DNA of 64,000 nt from Zeugodacus cucurbitae (taxonomy: Eukaryota; Arthropoda; Insecta; Diptera; Tephritidae): assembly GCF_028554725.1 (NCBI RefSeq), contig NC_071670.1:71585001-71649000 (forward strand), given 5' to 3'. Position numbers and translations under genes: made by a program. The notes beneath the pieces are model-generated. The model saw only the letters and a list, made by a program, of their open reading frames with translations. It was not told where the DNA came from and did no database searches. Positions 34,501 through 49,200 of the stretch are shown in pieces. Every line of letters starts with the position of its first letter. The first letter of the stretch is position 1.

Positions 34501-37202
34501 GGAAATTTACAATCGGCTTTACCTTATTAAACATCTCTAGAGCTTTTTATAGGACTTCTAATCGTTACAAACAACCGTTATACTCTATATTACTGTTTTT
34601 TTTTTGTTAAGTAGTTCAAACATTTCGTTAAGGAATGGGTGTAACAGAGGCGTCTAATATTTAACATACTCATGTTTGCATCGTTATTTTCGAAGATTTG
34701 AATACAATTCTAAGTTACTTTTTATTTCTATAGCAATGCAGCACCAATATTCATTATAGATGTCTTTTTGTTTTACTTCTACTGCTCGTAATATCCAGTT
34801 AGTTTTGACGTTGTCGTATAAAATATAATGCTGAGCATACGAGCGAATGGCACATAAATATGTGTTCAAGTGGCTCGCCAAGGTGATACCCTTTTGGCAA
34901 ATCTGTTGACGCAATTGTTTCACATTTATTTTGTCTTAAAGTTTCTTATATATTTTTATTTTTATTTTTGGCGAACGGCAAACACTTAAGCTAAGATATA
35001 GTATATGAGCACACATATGTATATGCTTGCACGAGGGTATGCCTGAAATTCCTTTTAGAATTTTTTTTTTTTAAATAACTATTATATAATGGTTCACCTT
35101 TTTTACTTTACACTTTGCTATTGAAATTTCACTCTTTCGCTGCATGTTTCTCCGAAAGAGGCAATTTTTTCGTCATGAATGTTCCGATTAGCTTTAAAAT
35201 CCATTAAACCTTAGCATTTAGAACACACGCGTTGTTGTTTCAAGCTCTATCAAATCACATTCTACGCATTCTGTTCATATTAGCCAACATGAAAAGTAAA
35301 GAACATAATCTGTCAATTTCGATTTGCTTCACGAAAGTCAAATAACATCATCGATAAGGCAAATATTTCGATTTTGGAAGCTAACTTCAAAAATCGGAGA
35401 TAACGCGTTTGTTATTTATGACTCAATCTTCCGGAAAAGGTTGGTTTGATCCTATACGATTTTGCCGTATATAGTAATGAATGTTTGGAGACTTTCAGCT
35501 TCAACTCATTCGCACATTTAGTCTGTGAGTAATAGTTTGTATCTGTTTGGTCCCGAAAAGTCTCACAGCTTCGGTGTGTACAACATTCTAATACCTGTAG
35601 CTCCTTTTTAATTTCATGTAAATCTAATATTTTCTATAGAAGTTCACTTAGGTTCCTCAACTTATCGAATGCCACACGCAAAGGAGGCATACATGGACTA
35701 GTTGAACTGTAAACATGCCGATATTTTGTGAACTTCCTGTTTCTGTCGACTTCCGCAAACATCGTTCATTTTCCATATTTATCTTCTGACCTTTACTGGC
35801 GCTACAGCCTTCAGTTGCATGCTTTTGAGAGTTGCTTCTTTGAACTACTTTTGTCCACACACTTGTCCTGCGCACACTCACATACACGTACACAGCCATT
35901 ATTGGACAAGCACTACAAATGTACTTATGCCACAAAGCCGCCCTTACTACCATACACATACCCGTACATACATACATATGTCGTACAGAGGAGTGTAGTT
36001 TTCTTGACAGCCGCTCGAAGTGTTCATTTGTTAAAATGTGCAGAAATTTAACGTTTCATGTACATGTGTATGTGTGTGTGCGTACGAGTGCTAATCTAAC
36101 TAAGATAAATAAATTCATGCATTCACATGTGTTTGTATGTAATTCTGTGTGTGTTCCAGTATCATAAGTAGCTGCATACAAATAGAAATACATTCCCATA
36201 TGCAACATGTTTATATGTATATGCATATGGGAATGCTTGTAAATCTGTTATATCAAGGCCAAATGTACATATAGACATTTGTTTATAAAGTTTCGGCTAG
36301 TTACTGCCACTGACTTACCACCCTTGGACTTTTGAAGAATAAGCGAACGAAAGAAAGACTTGGAAGTATACGTTACTATAAAATTCTAAGGGTTTGCACA
36401 AAAAACGCTGAAAGTTTTATATGGCGCGTTTCAAAAATTCTACAAATAAAATTGCTCACAACGGCCATATTTACAGTAAGTCATACAGTCTATGTACGAG
36501 GGTTGTTCAAAAAGTAAGGGGCTTTTAGAGTTTCCTTCACCAAAATATATAGGTATGCCTGACGTTTCAACTATATAACAATCTTTGTTTGAATTGAGCG
36601 AAATTTATTTAAAAAGTCAAATGTCAATTCTGTCAGAATTCTTGACAATAACTTCCTAATAAAACTCCTCCGTTAAGTGGTATAATCGCTCCCAATAAAA
36701 CTCATCAACAAAGAGAGAAAGTGTGCAAGACTATATTCAGAAATCATCGACGAATCACAACGAATCACTAGTGGAGTTCATTTTCTCTTCAATTATCTCA
36801 CCACGGTACATAAGAAATCTATATCTAATTACACCACTTCTAGTTAGCTTGATAAGACCTTCGAAATGTGTTCACTTTGATTTAAGTTTTCAATATGGCA
36901 TTTAGCTTAAGGGGGATGAGAATTTTATCCGATTTCATTATAACTGAGTATAGTTATCACTTTATCATCTCAATGAGCGCTCTTCAGCGAACAGCTCGAA
37001 AGCTCTATAGCTGTAACAAGTGCACCAATCTGCGAGTATGAATGCAAACAAAAGTGCGCACACACTCACAAGCTACTCAAGAACAGCGTTGCAACAATCT
37101 CGACAACAGTGAGAGCAATTAAAAAGAACATAATGAGCAAAAAGCGACAAGCAAACAGCAAAGCGTGCACCCAATCAAGATAAATACATACGATTACAAA
37201 GG
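31586..37202. other. Non-coding region, ZAP3 3' end to the first Ig-gene exon
   Basis: The first 300 bp hold ZAP3 3' untranslated sequence with AATAAA-like signals. A promoter candidate for the Ig/FN3 gene is at 32649. 33.7-34.35 kb contains degraded repeat-like sequence (phrases such as ttataccctatatatcgg and atcggtccaggaatta). No coding exon was found, and short frames here show no domain signal. Confidence 0.5.
32647..32680 (+). promoter_or_regulatory. Inr plus DPE core promoter candidate
   Basis: TCAGTC at 32647-32652 matches the Drosophila initiator, with A at 32649 as +1. GGATG at 32676-32680 falls exactly at +28 to +32 and fits the downstream promoter element RGWYV at all five bases. 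No TATA box is needed in such promoters. The sequence downstream is A-rich, CAA/AAT-repeat leader-like DNA without ATG-led long frames. It probably serves the long plus-strand Ig/FN3 gene, whose coding exons begin 4.5 kb on. Confidence 0.5.
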
Positions 37203-40200
37203 ATGGCAGCCACACACGTTCAGCCGCAGAAGCGGAACAGGATACACGCCACAATTAAAATATTTATGTTAATAATTTCTACTCGTTACGGTAAAATTAT
37301 AATATTCATCACTGTCAGTATTAGTATACCCAAAGGTAAAGCCTCTGTAGGCTGTTGTTGTTCTTCAAACACGTTGAGGGCTCATTCGCCTAAACAACAG
37401 GTAGAATGCAGACCAACGTACATATGTACTACGTGCATAGGGACTTGTTTGTATTTCGAGCGGAAATTAGATGGAATTTTAAATGTGCTCAAGTATGACA
37501 CACACTGTCGGATGATGTGGTGGCGATACGGTTGTTGAAGTAGTGGGCAAAATTGTCATATTATTAATTTGCATACGAAGATTGAATATAACTGATTGCG
37601 AACACCAAGGCGTCTACTTCCACTTAAGTTATTGCTAACATTCATATTTTCACATTAATGAATCTTGTAGACACATATCCCATCATCCAACAAGAAATTC
37701 CGCTCTGGATCAGTTTGAATTTAATTTAGAACTATACTACTATAACTATAACTATATTAACTCCGTTAAAAGTTTTGAAACTAAACTGTTTTCGCTCGTC
37801 GAAAATTGGATGACTTTCAAGGCAATGTTGAACTTTCCATTAAGTTTAAGGACAATTTTTAAATCGTGGGTAACGTCAGTATATAAATACATACATAAAT
37901 GTACATATGTGCATATTAGAAGTCCGTACAAATAAACCCCGTCTTACTCCGCTCTAACATTTAGCATAAGGCGCTGAGATGTATAATGCATTGGAATATA
38001 CGAGTACATGTACATATATAAATGAATGTGAGTACGAGCACACACAATACGATTGTAAACAGTCTGCGAATATATATGAAAATTGTTGTGTTTGCCTTTT
38101 GCTGCATTTGTAATTGGTCTATTCAAGTTCATGTCTCATATCCCAAAGCATTTGCGAGCACGGTGCGCCCATTGCTCTTTTTCCGGTCTTTTAAATATCA
38201 TAAAACCGCGTATTACCATTGTTTAATGGTAGTGTTTTCTGCGGTGGTTTGGTGACGGAAGTGCCAACGCGTATTTATTAAGTGTGTTGCCGTAATGCTG
38301 CGGTATTTACCTCCAAAAGAGCGCAAGTGAATGACTTTTTGAGCGGAGAGATGTGAGTTCAATACCTAGTCGAGACTGAAGTTTTACCCAGAAAAACAGC
38401 GTTGTATTAAAAGTATTTCTGACATGAGAATTGATCATGGTATTTTTCTAAGTGCGCACAGCCACAGCCATTAATTTTTAGAACCTATTGTTATTTACCT
38501 TATATACAAGAAGCAAACAAACTTATGTAGCCAATTTGATACTTCTAAAGGGTTCTTTATTCATATACATAGGTGTGAGCGTGGTTATCACTCTCGGTTC
38601 AATTGGTTCTCACTCTCGGATTTAGGCTCATTATATGAAACTGTGCTATTTGGTGCTTTAAAACATGTATAATGCCATTAAATATGCTATTCTCTGTGTA
38701 TCATACTACGCATCATAACGTGTTCATTTTGAACTGCATAAGTATTACCATCAGTTTTATTATTACAGTTTCCGTTCGCTAAACCAATTATTGTTGACAA
38801 TCGGCATGCCGTGTCGATAATTCGTATATAGGTGTACATACATAATTGCTGGTGGACGTTGCAATTCAAAACGCCTCTTTATAAATCTCTGATTATAATG
38901 CTTTCGAACCGTTTGCACTTTTCATTTAGCCCGACTTCCGGTGCTCACATTTAGTGCGCTCGAAACTGTCACGTTGCAAACAAACAATAAACAATTACAA
39001 TTATAACTGAACTCATACGTTTGTAAGAATGTTATAATGGTACATCTATCTATACACGTATATTGTTTGGTATAGAATTGGTATGCTGCTAAATTGAGTA
39101 CAGAATGCGAGTATTATACCGTCACACCTGGCTTCATGCATGACAATGAAGCCAGGTGCCGTTTGTGTGTCTACAGTGTAGCTTTGGGATTTACATAGCT
39201 CTTCGCTTGTAGTCTGTTTATTAAAATGTATATATTTGCTGATGAATATGGTAATCAACGCTTTCCATCATACCTAAGTGAATTGATGCACGTCAATTGT
39301 CCGTCCGTTCTGTGTTCGAAATCTAACTTTGCTCGTATTTTCGCAATAACAAAATTAGGCGCTTTAATCAGCTATTCCGTGACAAGTTCCAAACAAAACA
39401 ATAATGTAAATGGAGAAACAACAGAGATGGAGTAAATTCATGCTGAATCAAAAAATAGATAATTATACACTCAATATCGGTACAATAAAGAGTATGTAAT
39501 ACAATAGTTTAAACTTTTTTATTTATTTTTTTTTTTAATTTTGACATGTACTTTTTTCGAAAGAGGCGCGGTAATCGTTTGCTTTACCCATCAATATTAT
39601 TAATGTTTCAAATTCTTGTTACCTAACATCTTTTTCCGCTGGGTTAAAATTTTAATATATTTTAAAGCAATACTTCACTTTTTATCCGATTTTTTCAATG
39701 AGTTATTCAATGCTGTTCTGTTAATATGGAGCTTTTTCGTGTTGGAAGAGAGGTTCGCTATTGAAATGAAACTGATGATGTAAGTTGTTTAGGAGATTGC
39801 ACTATATTACCTCAAAGCTTGTCGCTATATATTGCAAAACTCGTATTGTATCATAAGTAGTTGCCACGTTCGCTTGCTTGCATTACATATGCACACATGT
39901 ACGCACGTACATATATATATTTTTCAAGTCCTCCTCATCGCGTTTGTCTTCAACAACATGTTGTTGTTCTTACTTTGGGCTACAATTATTTGCTAATTGT
40001 GTCGTACCGGCAAATCCATGGCCGTAATCCATATTGCGAATTTCCACCATTCAATGGCATTTATTTACGAATATTATTAAGCAGCAACAACAAGTATGGA
40101 AAATCAATTGAACAATTTACGTAATTCAAGGTCAGTTGTTGTGTGGATTTTGCCTTTCTTTAGTTCTACTTTTGTTCAATTGGAATTGCATTGTGCACGT

Positions 40201-43200
40201 GAGCGCTCCATTGAATGGCGGACGCGCTGTGCCGTTGATCTTCTTTCTGCCCCACGGCTAACATGACCAGGTGATGGTGGCAATGACGATGGTCGGCATT
40301 GTGTTCATCATTGCTACAAAAATACTTGCCAGTTGAAATAACGGCTAAAAATAGCAGCAACTGCCCATGAAGCAACAACAAAGCAACCGATTCGCTTTCG
40401 TTGTGGCGAAAATTTACCGTCTCATGCTATGCACTTACTATTAGCGGCGCGAAGAAAGGGCGGCGTACATACATACTTCTGGTTGTTAGACGTAGCTTTC
40501 GCCGTTTGTTGTGGGCAAACACAGACGACGGCATTGAAGGAATAATTCATACGTAAATAATGAGAAAAATCGTCTTAGCCGCCAATGATCAAAAATAATG
40601 AATTTGTAATCGTTCTGAGTTCGTGTAATTAAATGATACTTCGTGTATTCGGTAAAAATATGCCGTGCAGTTGTATGGTGGCACGGTTCTGAATTATATA
40701 ATAAAAATACTAACAATATATAGATGTAGTAATCAAAAAATTTAACGCAAGTTATGTTTGAGAATTCATGCATGAAATTTTTGAATAACCATATATATGT
40801 ATGTATATTGCAATTATTATCATGTATGAATGTATATTTCTATAATGGGTATTTGTCTATTCAACATAAGAGTACATTCTTACTCTTTAATTACACGAAT
40901 ATAAAACCATTAATATTTTCAATTTAGTTTTAAAAGTTATCGTTATAGGCTTATCTGGAAATACGATCCTATTTTTACTTAACTATAGGTGCCTCATTAC
41001 GTTTAGGTGTGTGCCATTTGCATGTGAGGAGGGGTACCAGTAGTGCAGAAATATATAGATTTTAGCAATTTTTCACCTCTGACATTTCGACCTTTGTTAA
41101 ATGTATGACTGTTGTTGTTGTTCCTAGAGGTTGCGTGCAAAATAAGCATTTGTATATAGTAAAAGCGATGATTTTGTTGATAAACGGTGCTTTTGCGGAG
41201 TTTGTACGCCACCGTCGTATTGATTAATTTATAGACATAAAGATTTTTATATAATGAATTTGACCATCAAACAAGTAAAAAAAAAATTTGAGAAAATAAT
41301 ATGTTCCAAACAAACCAAAGCAAACATCATATGGAACTCTTTTAGCAAAATTGTATGTTATGTGGGTTCAGATCGAAAAAATAAGCTTTTAAGAGACCAA
41401 AAGGTAGTTTCGAAAAATATATTAAGAATACCTTTATTATCCCTCATATGTGAATCGATAAACTCTAAATAATATCCTATTTGAATGCGTACTTATACTT
41501 ATACAATTATGTCAGCATATAAATATGAAGATTTCATGCTTTGCAGTTCTAACGGTTTTAACATCGTCAATAAAATACCACGAATACGTGACGGATAAAG
41601 GCAAAAACATTTCCATACCCTGCACAGCGGAGGGCAACGTTATGTGGGTTAAGGAGAGCGGCAACAATAGCACCATAATACAGGTGAGAAAACGGTCACT
41701 TACTTTTACATTATACATACATTACATAAACATAATCGCATGCATATGTAAGAGTAATAATATTCAAATGCATCCAACGTTTGGCATGTAATGTAAGTAC
41801 AATATGATTACAAATTTCGGCGCGTTCTCCATTACACACAGGCAAACTCGTACGTGTGTATGTATGTACTTGAAGTGCATTCAAACATTCGAATTTGAGC
41901 AGCTGTAAAGAATTGCGGTTGCAAAATACTGTAAATTTGCGTATTATGCAAGGCAGCGGCGAGGGGTCGAACATTGAAATCACTTCCACTTGAGAAAGCA
42001 CAAAATTCGACATTGCAGCAGTTCGCATGCCAGAGGCGCTGCGAGAGCAATCACACTTCATTCACATTTTTGTAGCGTCATGTTATGATACGGAAATTGT
42101 TGGTAATGCCAAATAAATATGATATGTTTGTAAGTCGGTAGTTTTGGTATGGGTAGCACATTACTAAATCTTGTTGTTGTTGGACTTGTAGGAAATCATT
42201 CACCAAATAATTGTGAGCAATGTAGTCGAGTTGACAGTGTATATAAATCCGAGTGCGTTTCGAATACCTTAACCATCCAAAATACCAGAATTTATTAATG
42301 GCTTTGTTATCCTCAAGTATAGAGCTATAACCTGCAAATTAACTCCAAAACTTTATTGCCTCACTAAGTCGGTTTAACCTCATCCTTACAGTCCTAGCAA
42401 GTGGTCAGTGATACGCCGTAAATTTATGTTCAACGAAGTCTTATGATAGAATCGCGTCACATCATCAGTATTTTGGAAAAGCTCTCGGCATTTTGTTGAT
42501 AAAACTAAAATCACTGAGTGTGGGCAATATATACTTCTTCTTCTTGACTGGCGTAGACACCGCTTACGCGGTTATAGCCGAGTCCACAACAGCGCGCCAC
42601 GCATCTCTCCTTTTGGCAGTTTGGCGCCAATTGGTAATACCAAATGAAGACAGGTCCTTCTCCACCTGGTCCTTCCATCAGAGTGGAGGTCTCCTCTTCC
42701 TCGGCTTCCAAAAGCGGGTACTGCATTGAAAACTTTCAGAGCTGGGGCACTTTCGTCCATTCAAACAACATGACCTAGCCAACGTAGCCGCTGTCTTTTT
42801 ATTCGCTGGACTATATCTATGTCGTCGAACAACACATACAGCTCATCATTCCATCTTCTGCGGTAATCGCCGTTGGCAATGTTTAAGGGACCATAAATCT
42901 TCCGCAAAACCTTTCTCTCGAAAACTTCTAGTGCCCTCTCATCGGATGTTGACACCGTCCACGCTTCTGCACCATAAAGTAGGAGGGCAATATATACGTA
43001 TATATACAAATATACCATATCATTCATTCTATATACATATCTATATATAATATGTAAACTTCGCATTTCACTCAAGGTGCTGATTTAAGAGATAATATAT
43101 TATGTATATTTGCTATTTCAGACAGGAAAATTTTTGGTGCTCACCAATATATCGACCGACGAACGTGGTCTGTATGTGTGCTTTGCTGCGGTTCCGCCTC

Positions 43201-46200
43201 GCCACGCTTCCACGCCCGATACCGGCTCCACTGCACAAGCAACAAATGAACAGAGAAAATCAATAGCAGCATCATTGCCCACATATGCCTCGCCATCGTC
43301 GGCGGCGTCATCATTGATATTGACAACAACGTCGTCGTCGTCATCGGCAAACTCATCATCATCATCATCGTCAGAAGACGTAAATGTATCAACAATGGTG
43401 AACGTAAGTGCAACAAATGCTTCAACTACCTCATCGCTTCCAATGCCAGCGCCCACAATAGCCGCCGCCACAGCCACAGCCACAATTGCGAACACAAACA
43501 CAAAGACAGAGAACATATCGACAGCGCAGCACTATTCTATGGCTAACAAAGCCACCACCACCTTAAATAATAGTGGCCAGACAATGGAAGTAGCGCCTAC
43601 ACCGGACACAGCACGAAACACAGAAGCCGATAAGGATGATAATGTTGATAGAAGCGCCGAAGATGTCGAGGCGGAGGAATATCAGGCCGTCGAAAAGGTC
43701 AACTTAACCGTGCGCACACCGCCAGGACCGGTTACGCAACTCTACTTCAAAGCATCAACTATTCTGGGCTTTCTCATCTGGCGTTTCAATAAGACCAATT
43801 CCGGTGGTTACCCGGTGCGCAGCTTTACTGCCGAATTTCGCAATGTTTCGTACAATGAGACACCCTACAACCAATCGTTCGAACACGAATGGAGTCGCAT
43901 GGACCCAATTAATATTGCACCGAATGTTGTAAGTTACAAATTTCATCCACACGAACACACACGTATGTAGACCATGCTCATTGACTAACTGGAACATTCC
44001 CGCTGGAATTTGAGTTGATCACTCGCTAAAGTGAGAGTATCAGTGCAATTTAATTCACATACATATTTACATATGAGAAATATTTCATTGGCAACAACGG
44101 CCATTACGTCCGCCTGACATGAGCTGAGCTAAATATTTCCCTTATTTCATGTGCATGCAATGGGCTACTTGGTACTTGCGTGCTGTTCGTTTCATTTACT
44201 CGTACATTCATTTCATATCTTTACCGCCACCGACTCGATAATAGTCGAACTAGATAACTTGTCTAACTAAAAAATTATATATTCATATGTTTTGTTTTGC
44301 ATTAACCTCTTGGCGAATATCAACGGACGTTTTCAGCGGCAAATGGAGGTATATCGCCTGGAGCCAAACACCACTTACGAATTTCGGATATGGGCCAACA
44401 ACCAGTTGGGTAGCGGCGAGGTTGTTACCACTAATGTGACAACGCTTCCCGAAACCAAAGAGGAGGGTGAGTGTGGTAGCAATTTCGTACAGAAGACACT
44501 TTATAACACTCCTAAAGGTGGCATTTAACGAAACCCATGTGTATGCGTATGTAATTGTGTTAAACTGATATGAGTCGTGTGTGTGTGTGTGACAAATATT
44601 ATGTACTCATAAACTCGGTTTTGTTTTTGTTTTGATATTTGAACGAAATTTTTAATAATGCCATATTCGGTCAAAGTAATAATGGTGAATATTTCAACGA
44701 ACATTTCATTGAGCCTGACTAAGTGATAAGAAGGATGTGGCAATTTTATTGGGTACGAGGAGCAAGCATTTTACGTTTGAAGTCAAATTCCGTGACTAGG
44801 TAATACATATACTTAAGTTTTGTACCATAAGAGACTTATACAACAACAGGCATAGTTTCGATCGCAATAAAATAAAAACAAAAAGAAAGTTAAATCGAAA
44901 GAAGTGCACACTTCTTAAAAGAGAAGAAGCTAAGATGGCCGCAATGGAAGATTGGGTTTTTATAAAATTTGAATCAGTATAATCATAATCATTTCATAAA
45001 AAAGTAATTATTATTTACGTAATGGATGATCTCGGAATGGATGGCTGAATCTCTGCAGCATTTTTTAAACTGTTTCCTGTGCTTCTCAATTAAGCGAACG
45101 TTGGATCACTTGCCACCAACAATAAACATGCATTTAAGTTTCCCGTTACGGCATTATCTTTTTATCATTTTCGCCGCATCAATGAAGTAGTGCCAACGCA
45201 TTTACAAGCCAAAATTATCTATATATCTTCATATATTATATTATGTGCATCACAAATTAAGCCTTCAAAAAAATTGTATCAAATTACATTAGAAAATTTG
45301 CATTTTTGAATAATATAAATTAAAAATAAACAACAATTAATAATGCGATTATGTAATTCGGTCCAATACCAATATTTAAGAGCAAATTTTACGAATACTC
45401 TTTCGGCGTATTCATTTGATTGGCGTAATTTTTTGTGTTCACTAATCATAAAATCCCTAAAAATCTACAACCAGCTCCCAAATTTCCATTTGTACACTCT
45501 TGTTTAATTCATTAATAAAATGTTTTTTTCAAATTACCATAAATGTGTATGTAGCCTTTAAAATGTGTAACTGTAAATGTGTCTATCATCCCACATGCAT
45601 ACATACATACATACATACATACATATGTACATTACCTATACGTATAGAGTATATAATAAAATAAGAATATGAATTTTTGCTATTATTTCCTGTAACTTTG
45701 ACTATTTTGTTGTGTGTTATTTATTGTTCGTAACTCGCCTCTCCACGTATCTTTCTTTTTTATATCTTTTTCTTTCTTATATAGATTTAATACGCCTTAT
45801 ACAACCCGACTTAGATAATTTCGATCCGCGCATTTGGATAATCGCCGTCAGTGTTGTACTTGGAACTCTTGTGATATTAGCAATTGGACTATGTATAGTT
45901 TTATCGAAAGAATGTTATCAGTCATCGCAAGCGGGTACTAACCATAATACAGATACTACAAACACAATCACTAATAACACAAATTACACCACCACCAGTG
46001 CTATAGCTACTCGTAATGTATCTAATGCAGATGCTGAACGCAATTTGAATGCTGTTGTCATGGCTTAATTTCATTCAGTTAGAGCGCGTGTGTGTTGTTA
46101 TTCGTCCGAACTTATTGGCTTTTATTGTTTATATTATAATTTATTAATTATTTATTTTTATTTCTGCTCTATGTGCATTAAATGTTTGAGTACTTGCGCT

Positions 46201-49200
46201 TTGATACATGTATGTTTCTGTTAACACAAACACCGATGTACCTATCTATAACTTCGTGAATGTAAATATTGTTTTGTTGGATATTTCGCGTGTTTCAGAA
46301 CATGTACAATATCATCATTTATATACATATATTTATTCATATTATACTTTCTTTATAACCACTTACACACCGAACACCGAACAACATGACTATCTAAGAG
46401 AATGTTTCCCGTATATTTCTCGTACATAACCGGATTTTCTATAAAAACTAAAAATGCATTTGAATGTTACGTATACCACACGTATGACACATACTGCAGT
46501 ATATAAGCCCCTTGCAGCAAAAATAGTGCACCATGCTTGCATCTATGTATTTGTGCTGGTTTTGATAGACGTTCTTCTGGTCATAAATAACTTAGTTGAG
46601 GAGAAAAAATTTTAACTAAATATTTTTAAATTTTGAGCTTATGCAAAACGAGAAGCAATAAGCAGTACCTAATTGTGACCACCAAACTTTACGTTCTTGG
46701 CATTATTCCTTAGAGAGTTTATGCACTAGTAGTTGTTGGTTATTATCACATCTTCACATTGTAGTAAGAGAAAATATTGCCATTATAAATTGTAATATTT
46801 ACCTTAAATTTAGTTAAGAAAGCTGAAACACATTGTGAATGAGAAACATTTGACATCAGGCTTCTGGTATGTTGCTCCCTTCTTTGGCAATTAGGTACTT
46901 CCAATAAGAAAAAAGAAGAAAAAACAAAATAAGAAAAAAAAATAAATAATAAATTACGAAATATAATCAAGTTTTCAAAAACTTTTGATCTTCCAAACCT
47001 CTGATGCAGCCTCTGTGCTATAATTTATGTCAGCCGTTTGATTCGGCACAATTTTGCTACGGAGCTATGAATAGCTCAGCTTAGTGGTGCTGTACGGTGT
47101 AATAATAATAATAAACAGTTGCATCAAATGCATCTCAACATATAAACAAAAACAACTTATTTAAAAAAAAATTAATTACATTTGTAACGAGTACAATCTG
47201 AACACTCTCTTATTATTTTTCACATTAATTTCTCGACATTCAGGTTTAACAAATATGAAAATATCATCAAATAAATTCTGCTTTCTTTGTTTTTTGCTGA
47301 AATATTTTGCACACTTACTCACTTGTACTTCCAATTATATATAATCTGTTTGTATATATGTATACTCGTATAATAATATAAAGCACAATCAGTTTAGACG
47401 TGTAGAAAAAAAACCGTTCCGCAGATACCAAGTCTGAATAAAGAAAGGAAACACCTTTGATTCAGACCACAATAGCTGGTGAAAAATATTTTCATTTCAT
47501 TTTCTATGTATATATTCTCGCGAAGTAGGTTTAAAAGACCCCAAAACGACCATATGGAAGGATTATAAACAGTTTTGTTAAATTTTTGGTTTTATGGTTT
47601 CGTTTTCTGAAAGTACTGAAACCTACCCTCTGACAACCTCTGCGTTCTTCATTTCCATGTTGTTTTCGGAAATAAAGTAAAAAAAAACACGCACATTTAT
47701 ATACAGTGGAACTTCCATAACTCGAACTTCTATAACTCGAAGATCTCCATAACTCGAACTTTTGAACTGGCAATAGCGTTTAGAATTCAAATTTCATACA
47801 AATTTCCTTCCATAACTCAAACTTCCTTAACTCGAAGATCTCCATAACTCGAACTTTTGAATTGGCAATAGAAATGAAATTTCATACAAATTTTCATTCA
47901 TAAATCGAACTTTTCGACCAGGACATAATACAAAATTTAAAATTTGACTATACATATGTAAATTACGTAACAAAGACAGTCTGTATCTCAGACGTCAAGA
48001 GCCAAACAATAGCAAACTGCAACAAACAAAATCACAGAATACATGTTTTAACGTATTTAAATAAAACGTTATGCGAAGTAAATAATTAAAACTGTGCATA
48101 AATCTATACTTACAGCTTTTTGAAAATTTATATGTTTTAATGAAAATTCTATAACTCGAGGTCTGTCTAACTCGAAGTTTTTTGGGTATTATAGTGATTC
48201 GAGTTAGAGAAGTTCCACTGTATTTCACCATTTATGGGATGAACCCCAAAAGATGAAAACAATTATGTATTCATGAATTTATTTGCAACACACTTGTTGT
48301 TTTTGAAATGTGACTGCGTAAAAAATATGTAAAAAATATCTTTTGATTTTGCATTTTGTTGGCATATTACTATTTCGGATTAAATATATGTACATGAGTT
48401 CGTTATAATGGCAAACTGTTTTTGTTCATGAAATTGTAGCAATTTTGTTCCAGCAATTGTTGAAAATCTTGAGATGAGCACGCTTAGCATAATCAAAACT
48501 TCCATTTCAAACGGACAATCAATAAATCAATAAACTGTAAAATCAAAAATTTTAGGCAAAAGCTTTGTATTTATACAATAAATATATATGTACATATGTA
48601 CTTAAAATACGGTAGTTTATGCGATTTACACTTTTCCACTTTTCACACATTTAGTATTAAGTTTTATTGTTGTTATATATAAATATCTATATACATATGT
48701 ATGTATTATTGTAAAATAATTGCCTTATATGTAAATATGTTGAAATGAATTATATAATGTGTGTTGTTGTCATTGTTATTATATTGTTGTTGTCGTTGCT
48801 GTTGTTGATGTTGTTGATAGAATTTAAATATATATAATAAAACTACATGATTGCATTTCTTGACGAATATTGCTTCTGTATATATGTATGTATGTATATT
48901 TATTGACTTTTTTTAATTTTTTATTTTAGTCATTTGCTACATAAATGAGAAATTTATAATGTCAGCATTGGCAAGCATTATCCAGTCACTCTGCCCTTTG
49001 CGCACACCATCATCATCAACATCAATATCAACAGAAATGACATTTAAATTTTACAGTTATCAAATGGAATTAACGGCATTTTCTACACACACTATTTCTT
49101 TACTCTTCTCTTTTTCATTCCACTCTGCGTCTCTCTTTATCTATCTCTCTCTCTCTCTCTCTCTCTTTTGCTAAAATCTTACCTACTCAAATCCAATGAA

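Noticed and set aside
36493..36540. gagggttgttcaaaaagtaagg, resembling a mariner end
   Set aside because: No inverted partner, TA duplication or transposase remains were found nearby, so it cannot be called an element.
43118..43516. 132-codon antisense frame rich in Asp and Ala
   Set aside because: Exact shadow of the Ser/Thr-rich linker codons of the Ig/FN3 gene.
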